Shown: one piece after another, positions 27,762 to 33,098 of the stretch
How the letters are laid out: each line of letters begins with the position of its first letter
How positions within the stretch are numbered: the stretch's first letter is position 1
Assembly: GCF_014270035.1 (NCBI RefSeq)
Contig: NZ_JACNEP010000006.1
Location: forward strand, 228,707-292,706
Direction: 5' to 3'
Origin: Neptunicella marina
GTDB lineage: Bacteria > Pseudomonadota > Gammaproteobacteria > Enterobacterales > Alteromonadaceae
Length of the DNA: 64,000 bases
Position numbers and translations under genes: made by a program
The notes under the pieces: generated by a model
What the model saw: the letters and a program-made list of their open reading frames with translations, nothing else
Databases searched by the model: none
Told to the model about the DNA's origin: nothing

Positions 27762-28063
27762 TGAAATGTTTTACCGAAGATACTGAGTTAATGCTGCGCA
27801 ACTAACCTTTTGTCATAAAAGTTAAGTTTGGGCGTCGCGCCGGCGACGACGGCTTAGGGAATTGTGCTGCCGCAATTCCCTAAGAACCCAACGGCACCCC
27901 GCACTGTGGCTGTTCAATTTTCAATTCAGGCAAACTGCCACCATCGCAAATCCACATCCCTTCTGTTGCGACTGACTCGGCATCCCTGCCTCGTCTGGCA
28001 GTTCGCTTGTCTGAATTTTAAATTGGCCACAGTGATGGGGAAATAAGTCAGCCGTTGGCTGAC
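27740..28063. repeat. Hairpin-rich direct repeat, copy 2
   Basis: Second copy of the repeat at 27151-27476. The stem CTTAGGGAATTG/CAATTCCCTAAG is at 27853-27864 and 27873-27884. The long stem-loop runs from CACTGTG (27902-27908) to CACAGTG (28028-28034), with the inner arm pair at 27915-27929 / 28011-28025. The closing hairpin is extended to GTCAGCC/GGCTGAC. Unique DNA without obvious features follows to 28240. Confidence 0.8.
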
Positions 28064-28216
28064 AAGGGGGGACTTTCGATATTTTCAACATTAAATATAT
28101 TTGAATGGCTAACTCTCTAATTGGTAAAGCTTTTATTAATCTGATACTAATAAGTCAAAGGATAAAAACGAGACAGGTTGCGGTAGAAAAACGACCCAAT
28201 CGCTCACTATTAAATT

Positions 28217-28224
28217 GTTATGTG
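28217..28224 (+). other. Cassette-boundary-like GTTATGTG
   Basis: GTTATGTG lies 16 nt before the HNH gene and is the exact complement of CACATAAC after it. In integron cassettes the first bases of the cassette pair with the R'' box of its own attC in this way. Confidence 0.4.
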
Positions 28225-28240
28225 AAACCAGATCACAACC

Positions 28241-28984
28241 ATGGCTAGGCAAAAGAATTTATATACAAATGACAAGTGGTTTGATTTCTCCCGACGAGTA
28301 CAAGATCGGGACGGCGGGAAATGCTTAAAATGCCATAGGTCACCACCTAATGTAACTCTTCAAGTGCATCATGAGATATATGTTCCTAATAAGCAGCCAT
28401 GGGAGTACGCGTTAAGTGATTGCACTACGTTGTGCAAAGGATGTCATGCACGTGAACATGGCCACGTGGAACCAAACAGCGGCTGGTTTCTTATGTCCAT
28501 AGATGATTTAGGCGGGCTAGATGGCACATGTGAGAGAGAAGGCTGTGGTAAAGAAATACGGTATGAGCATCTAACTTATCATCCAGATTGGGGTTATAAG
28601 AAAGTTGGTAGCACTTGCATTGAACACTTGACCCAAAAAGATAAAAAACTAAGCGGTAAGGTTTTGGCGTGTTATCGCAATATCAGTAATTTTGTTCATA
28701 GCTCGGATTGGTATCAAGGTAAAACGCAAAAAGGTAAATCTTATATTGGTGCAACGCATAGCTATGACTTAATAAGAATTTATGGCGAAGAGCGCAGGTA
28801 TGCCTTCCAAGTTGCACTAAAAGAAAAGGGCCGAAATTACTATCACTACAAAGACATAGTGCGTGTGCCCGGAAAAACACTTGAAGAGGTCAAAGAGCTG
28901 GCGTATATCGCGTTAAAAGGCGTTACTACAAAAGATATCGAAGAAAAGGCTATGCTTAGAAATCTGTATAAAAGTATCAGGTAA
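28241..28984 (+). CDS. HNH endonuclease family protein with extra zinc-finger-like region
   Basis: A 247-residue protein. Residues 13-75 form an HNH/treble-clef nuclease: Cys28-x2-Cys31, His43-His44 and Cys65-x2-Cys68-His69. A second Cys/His-rich part follows (about 94-130, CEREGCGKEIRYEH and STCIEHL), then a basic C-terminal domain of unknown type. There is no recognisable Shine-Dalgarno. Base composition is AT-richer than the flanking genes, and the gene sits alone between repeat blocks, suggesting horizontal transfer. No terminase, portal or restriction partner is adjacent. Confidence 0.8.
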   Translation: MARQKNLYTNDKWFDFSRRVQDRDGGKCLKCHRSPPNVTLQVHHEIYVPNKQPWEYALSDCTTLCKGCHAREHGHVEPNSGWFLMSIDDLGGLDGTCEREGCGKEIRYEHLTYHPDWGYKKVGSTCIEHLTQKDKKLSGKVLACYRNISNFVHSSDWYQGKTQKGKSYIGATHSYDLIRIYGEERRYAFQVALKEKGRNYYHYKDIVRVPGKTLEEVKELAYIALKGVTTKDIEEKAMLRNLYKSIR

Positions 28985-28986
28985 AT

Positions 28987-29030
28987 CACATAACAAGTAA
29001 AGCCAGCGGATGCTACGCACCGCTGCTTTA
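28987..29030 (+). other. attC-like imperfect hairpin after the HNH gene
   Basis: CACATAAC (28987-28994) is followed by a stem TAAAGC-c-AGCGG / CCGCT-GCTTTA (28998-29009, 29020-29030) with one extrahelical base, as in attC sites. The expected closing GTTATG box is missing; the sequence reads CCTTAC instead, so the site would be degenerate. Confidence 0.4.
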
Positions 29031-29090
29031 AACCTTACAAACATTGAATAATTAACCTCAAATTCGGATTTAATTTATTAGTAATTCTCA

Positions 29091-29114
29091 AAAGCCAAGC
29101 AACCGCTTGGCTTT
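29091..29114. other. Copy of the moaA terminator stem
   Basis: AAAGCCAAGC (29091-29100) / GCTTGGCTTT (29105-29114) with loop AACC repeats the 10-bp stem of the moaA terminator but lacks a long T-run. It marks the left edge of the third repeat module. Confidence 0.6.
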
Positions 29115-29147
29115 GTCGTTTTCAGCGACTCCAATTTGCCTTGTGCA

Positions 29148-29354
29148 GGTGAAACTTGTTCGAACGGGAAAACAGGACGTTTTCCCGAGGCGCGTGTTTT
29201 GCACGGATAGCTGCCTCGCGCCGGTTCGATTAAACAAGTGACACCGTAACAAGATCAGTAAATTGGCGGAGTACAGGATTCTTTAGCCCCTTTCTTATCC
29301 CTAAGAAAGGGGCTCGCCCCGCAAGGAAGCGGGGAGAAAAAAGCTAGGGATAGC
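29148..29354. repeat. Multi-hairpin structured element, copy B (GGA loops)
   Basis: Same layout as copy A with different bases. Outer stems: GGTG/CACC, ACTTGT/ACAAGT and TCGAAC/GTTCGA. Hairpins: CGGGAAAAC/GTTTTCCCG (loop AGGAC), GGCGCG/CGCGCC (inner GGA at 29205-29207), GCCCCTTTCTTA/TAAGAAAGGGGC (29286-29313), CCCCGC/GCGGGG (loop AAGGAA) and GCTA-GGGA-TAGC (29343-29354). A short stretch similar to the start of the 325-bp repeat follows up to about 29415. Confidence 0.7.
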
Positions 29355-29483
29355 AACGTTTGTTGCTAGTGCTTGGCGCTATTGTTTTGCACTAACATCT
29401 TGTTATAAAAGTTGAAATCAGACCTTGGCAGGTTCACTCTTGCCAATAAGTTTCTAACTGCAGAAAACCGAGTATTTGCATCA

Positions 29484-29702
29484 ATGTTCCAACCCATCTG
29501 TGGTTACCACAAAGACGATGAAAACCATTGGGTCGCACAGCTCTCTTGTGGTCACTTCCAACATATTCGTCACAATCCGCCCTGGACGAATCGCCCCTGG
29601 ACACAAACCGAACAAGGGCGGTTAGGAATGCTTGGGCATGAGTTGAATTGTCTTAAATGTGATAATGGTGAGCCAAAAGATCAGTTAGTTTTACCAAGCT
29701 AA
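29484..29702 (+). CDS. DUF3565 family protein
   Basis: A 72-residue protein with the DUF3565 pattern: ICGYHKDDENHWVAQLSCGHFQHIRHNPPW, NRPWTQTEQGR and a final CLKC, giving four Cys and several His likely to bind zinc. Function unknown. ATG 29484 is preferred because the family begins just before ICGY; a TTG at 29412 would add 24 residues that lie in repeat-module DNA. No clear ribosome binding site precedes either start. It converges on the PadR-operon membrane gene. Confidence 0.75.
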   Translation: MFQPICGYHKDDENHWVAQLSCGHFQHIRHNPPWTNRPWTQTEQGRLGMLGHELNCLKCDNGEPKDQLVLPS

Positions 29703-29703
29703 A

Positions 29704-29727
29704 TAAAAAGGACGCTGGTTAGCGCCC
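29704..29727 (-). terminator. Terminator of the PadR operon
   Basis: On the minus strand GGGCGCT-AACC-AGCGTCC (one G-U pair) is followed by TTTTTATTT. The stop codon of the upstream gene lies at the stem/loop border. Confidence 0.75.
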
Positions 29728-30669
29728 TAATTCGATAAATCGTTTTACCTTAAAACCAATATCAATCATAAACACCAGTGCGGTGGCTGATAAAAAGGTT
29801 TGCCATTGATGTTGGCTCAGTTGCAGTGTGGTTTGTTCACCGTGTAATGGGTAAATCAGTGTTAGGCTTTGCGGCAGTTGGTACATCACTGCCAGCATGG
29901 CAAACTGCGCGGCATAAATTGCCCAGTCGATGATAATTTTGCCGCGTGTCCAATACGGTGACAGCATTTTGTAAAAGCAAAATACGATGGACAAAGACAC
30001 CACGGCGCTAATCCATGGCACCAGCGCATAAAGCGCATCGCTCATATGTATTGAGTAACGGGCGGCGGGTTCGCCGGTTATCGGCATAAAATAGTTGTTC
30101 ATCACCGCGATAAAACCGAACAAACACACCATTTCAAACGCGGCATCAAATAACCCAATTTGCTGATTGGGTGCCGGGATATTAGGTAACTTGCTTGGGT
30201 GCCATTTGGCATAAACCTGCTTGGTGGTTACCGCATTACCAATTAAATAAAAGGCCAGCGTGGTCCAGGCAAAACCGTATAAACAACTTTCGAATATATT
30301 GCCAATAAAGTGCAGAGCGGTGCTAAAGACATTGATATGCTCCTGCGAAAACGCACCGCTCAGGGTTTGTGTGCCTTTAACCACAAATAACAGTAAAAAC
30401 ACCCATTTAAGTACCACTTTATACAGTGGGAACAATTCTGGCGTGACCAGCGTTTTGGCACTTTGATAGCTGGATGCCACCACAATTGGATGGCCACGCT
30501 CCAGCAGAATTTGCTGAATTTCCTGCTCGTTTAACTCGCGTTGTAATTGTTCTGCTTTATCATCAATTTGATCCTGCAGGCTCGATTCCAGCTCGTTGCC
30601 TACATCGTCTTTTAAGGATTTGGGCAGGTAACTTTTTACATTGTTAACGTAACGGTTTATCCAGTTCAT
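29719..30669 (-). CDS. PadR-partner membrane protein (HAAS-like N-terminus)
   Basis: A 316-residue protein. An N-terminal helical part (residues 1-75, NWINRYVNNVKSYLPKSLKDDVGNELESSL and ILLERGHP) resembles the HAAS domain that pairs with PadR-type regulators. It is followed by about six membrane segments. The start at 30669 overlaps the PadR stop (ATGA) and has GGAG 7 nt upstream; an in-frame ATG at 30717 lies inside padR. The HAAS-PadR pairing is known as a two-gene signalling module; the signal is unknown. Confidence 0.8.
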   Translation of the reverse strand: MNWINRYVNNVKSYLPKSLKDDVGNELESSLQDQIDDKAEQLQRELNEQEIQQILLERGHPIVVASSYQSAKTLVTPELFPLYKVVLKWVFLLLFVVKGTQTLSGAFSQEHINVFSTALHFIGNIFESCLYGFAWTTLAFYLIGNAVTTKQVYAKWHPSKLPNIPAPNQQIGLFDAAFEMVCLFGFIAVMNNYFMPITGEPAARYSIHMSDALYALVPWISAVVSLSIVFCFYKMLSPYWTRGKIIIDWAIYAAQFAMLAVMYQLPQSLTLIYPLHGEQTTLQLSQHQWQTFLSATALVFMIDIGFKVKRFIELGR

Positions 30670-31007
30670 TGTTGTTCTCCTAAAATCATCCCGGTGGATT
30701 GATTCAGTTTTTGCCATTCCTGTTGCATTTGCGTTAGTGCATCGAGGCCATCGGCTGAGGTTTGGTAAAAACGACGCTTGCGGCCGTCTTCCACACGCCA
30801 GTTGCTCGTTAATAATCCCTGATCTTCCAATCTGCGTAGTAATGGATACAAGGTGCCTTCATCTATGTCTAAACCGGCTTGTTCGAGTTTTTTACGCAGC
30901 GAATAGCCGTAGTGTTCCTGTTTTAAGCTGGCCAGCGCGACTAATACCAGCACACCACGGCGTAATTCCATGGTTAACTTGTTGAGTCGTTCGTCATCGA
31001 TAGGCAT
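30666..31007 (-). CDS. PadR-family transcriptional regulator
   Basis: A 113-residue PadR winged-helix protein: LRRGVLVLVALASLKQEHYGYSLRKKLEQAG, DEGTLYPLLRRLEDQGLL, then a wing WRVEDGRKRRFYQTS and a short C-terminal dimerisation helix (PadR-s2 type). It is translationally coupled to the downstream membrane gene. Two tandem dyads directly upstream are likely its own operator. Confidence 0.92.
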   Translation of the reverse strand: MPIDDERLNKLTMELRRGVLVLVALASLKQEHYGYSLRKKLEQAGLDIDEGTLYPLLRRLEDQGLLTSNWRVEDGRKRRFYQTSADGLDALTQMQQEWQKLNQSTGMILGEQQ

Positions 31008-31018
31008 CTCTTTTTCCT

Positions 31019-31060
31019 ATACTGTGTGATGCATAGTATATACTGTATGTGGCACAGTAT
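31019..31060. promoter_or_regulatory. Tandem 21-bp dyads, likely PadR operator
   Basis: Two abutting inverted repeats of 21 bp: 31019-31039 (arms ATACTGTG / CATAGTAT, imperfect) and 31040-31060 (arms ATACTGT / ACAGTAT, perfect). They begin 12 bp upstream of the PadR start codon, as expected for autorepression. Confidence 0.75.
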
Positions 31061-31167
31061 TGGAAATCAACTATTTTTTACACAACTGATTCAGCCATTT
31101 TCAATGGTGACTTTTATTTATTGGCGGCTGGGGTAGACTTGGCGCACAAAATAAAAACGGAAAAATT

Positions 31168-32061
31168 ATGGCGATTATTAATTTAGGTTCGATCAATATC
31201 GACCACGTTTATCAGGTTGATCACTTTGTGACGCCGGGTGAAACCATGGCATCCAGTGATTACCAGCAATTGTTAGGCGGCAAAGGCGCTAACCAGTCGA
31301 TTGCGCTGGCTAAAGCCGGTGCGGTGGTAAAACACATTGGTGCTTTGCATAAAAGCGATGAAGCCTTTAAACAGCAAATGCTGGATTACGGTGTGGATGG
31401 CAGTGAAATTAAACTCACTGACACACCATCGGGTCATGCGATTATTCAGGTTATCCCTGAAGGTGAAAACGCGATTGTGTTGTTTGGTGGCGCTAATCAG
31501 GCGATTGAGCAACAGCATATTGCCGACGTGTTGGTGACTTGTAGTGAAGATGACTGGTTTTTAACTCAGAACGAAACTGCGTTAGTGCCAGAGGCGTTAC
31601 AAATGGCTAGACAGGCAGGGTTGTCTGTGGCGTATAATCCCGCTCCTGCCACCGATGTGGTGAAGCAGGTTAACCCTGACTGGGTTGATTTGTTGATCGT
31701 GAATCAGACCGAAGCCGAGCTGGTAAGCGGCTGCGATTCGCTTGAAGCACAAATGGAATATTTTCAGCAACACTGGCCAAATACCGATGTATTGCTAACG
31801 TTAGGCAAGGCCGGTGCCACGCTTATTACCCGAGAAGGTGTGTTGGCTGCCGATGCTTATGAAGTGAAGGCGCTGGATACTACAGCTGCGGGTGATACCT
31901 TTATTGGATTTTTCCTCGCGTTTTTTGCGCAGGGTGAAGAGGTTGGCGTCGCCATGCAAATGGCCTGCGCTGCTGCTGCATTGGCGGTGCAAAAAGCCGG
32001 TGCTGCCCAGTCGATTCCAGCGGTGGAAGAAGTACTGGATTTTATCGAGGAGACTCATTAA
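31168..32061 (+). CDS. rbsK: Ribokinase
   Basis: PfkB-family kinase phosphorylating ribose to ribose 5-phosphate, 297 residues. Motifs: N-terminal NLGSINIDHVYQV, substrate loop GGKGANQSIALAKAG (about 38-52), and the C-terminal anion hole/catalytic base motif DTTAAGDTFIG. The downstream nucleoside hydrolase starts at the next base after the stop, so the pair is a ribonucleoside salvage unit: the hydrolase frees ribose and this enzyme traps it. Confidence 0.93.
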   Translation: MAIINLGSINIDHVYQVDHFVTPGETMASSDYQQLLGGKGANQSIALAKAGAVVKHIGALHKSDEAFKQQMLDYGVDGSEIKLTDTPSGHAIIQVIPEGENAIVLFGGANQAIEQQHIADVLVTCSEDDWFLTQNETALVPEALQMARQAGLSVAYNPAPATDVVKQVNPDWVDLLIVNQTEAELVSGCDSLEAQMEYFQQHWPNTDVLLTLGKAGATLITREGVLAADAYEVKALDTTAAGDTFIGFFLAFFAQGEEVGVAMQMACAAAALAVQKAGAAQSIPAVEEVLDFIEETH

Positions 32062-33006
32062 GTGAGTGAAAAAATTATTATAGATACCGATCCGGGTATC
32101 GATGATGCAATGGCGATCTTTTTTGCCTTTCAGCATCCGGATTTTGATGTTTTAGGTTTAACCACGGTATTCGGTAACGTGCCGGTGGAAATGTCGGCCA
32201 ATAACGCACTGGTTTTGTGTGAAATGGCAGAGCGTTCCGATGTGCCGGTAACCATGGGTATGTCGCGCCCGTTAATTGGTCGTGCATCTACCTATGCGCA
32301 TTTTGTGCATGGTGACGATGGTTTTGGTAATACCGGTTATATTCCGGCTAAAACCGAACTGGACGGGCGCAATTCACCACAGTTTATTGTGGATATGGTA
32401 AACAAATATCCGGGTGAAATTTCATTAGTGCCAATTGGTCCGTTAACCAATATCGCGATGGCAGTGCGTTTAGATCCAAGCATTGTTAGCAAAGTAAAAC
32501 GCGTGGTGATCATGGGTGGTGCGGCTTATGTGCCGGGCAATGTTAACCCTGTGGGTGAAGCCAATATCTGGAATGATCCCTGGTCGGCACAAATCGTCTT
32601 TGAGCAGGACTGGGATGTGACCATGATTGGTTTAGATATCACCAACAAGTTGCGTTACAACCAGGAGTTCCTTGATGAACTGGAAAAAGGTAACAGCAAG
32701 CTGGGTGGCTTTGTTAACCGCATTTCTCAGTTTTATATGGACTTTTATTCAAAAGGCCAGACGACCCGCGATTGTCGTTTCCACGATGTGATGACGCTGG
32801 TTTATATCCTGCATCCTGAATGGTTTGAAACCATGAAAGCTAAGGTGATGGTGTCTTGCGAAGACATGACCCGAGGTCACACCATTTGTGGGCCAGAAGG
32901 CAAAGGCATTAGTGAACCCTGGACCAGCGGCCCTTATGTAAATGTAGGCCTAAACGCTGACGAACAGAAAATTAGCGATTTATTTAAAAAGGTTTACGCG
33001 CTGTAA
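32062..33006 (+). CDS. Inosine-uridine preferring nucleoside hydrolase
   Basis: A 314-residue enzyme splitting the N-glycosidic bond of ribonucleosides. The calcium-binding DTDPGIDDAMA is at residues 8-18, with GLTTVFGNV and VPIGPLTNIAMA following. The start is GTG 32062, abutting the ribokinase stop; GAGGA lies about 10 nt upstream inside the ribokinase gene, so translation is probably coupled. A signal peptide is absent, indicating cytoplasmic action. Base specificity (RihA/B/C) cannot be read reliably. Confidence 0.92.
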   Translation: MSEKIIIDTDPGIDDAMAIFFAFQHPDFDVLGLTTVFGNVPVEMSANNALVLCEMAERSDVPVTMGMSRPLIGRASTYAHFVHGDDGFGNTGYIPAKTELDGRNSPQFIVDMVNKYPGEISLVPIGPLTNIAMAVRLDPSIVSKVKRVVIMGGAAYVPGNVNPVGEANIWNDPWSAQIVFEQDWDVTMIGLDITNKLRYNQEFLDELEKGNSKLGGFVNRISQFYMDFYSKGQTTRDCRFHDVMTLVYILHPEWFETMKAKVMVSCEDMTRGHTICGPEGKGISEPWTSGPYVNVGLNADEQKISDLFKKVYAL

Positions 33007-33036
33007 ATCCTTAGGCGACAGCCAATTTGTTAATAT

Positions 33037-33063
33037 AAAAGGGACTCAATTGAGTCCCTTTTT
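33037..33063. terminator. Bidirectional terminator
   Basis: A perfect 18-bp palindrome GGGACTCAATTGAGTCCC (33041-33058), flanked by AAAA and TTTTT, ends the nucleoside hydrolase gene and the convergent PrsT-like gene. Confidence 0.85.
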
Positions 33064-33098
33064 GTATGTGCTGTATGGCTGTTAAGTGACTAAATCAC

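Noticed and set aside
27121..28063. CRISPR-like array
   Set aside because: Only two long copies, no short regular repeats or spacers and no cas genes.
28241..28984. Prophage remnant
   Set aside because: The HNH gene is alone; no terminase, capsid, integrase or lysis genes are near.
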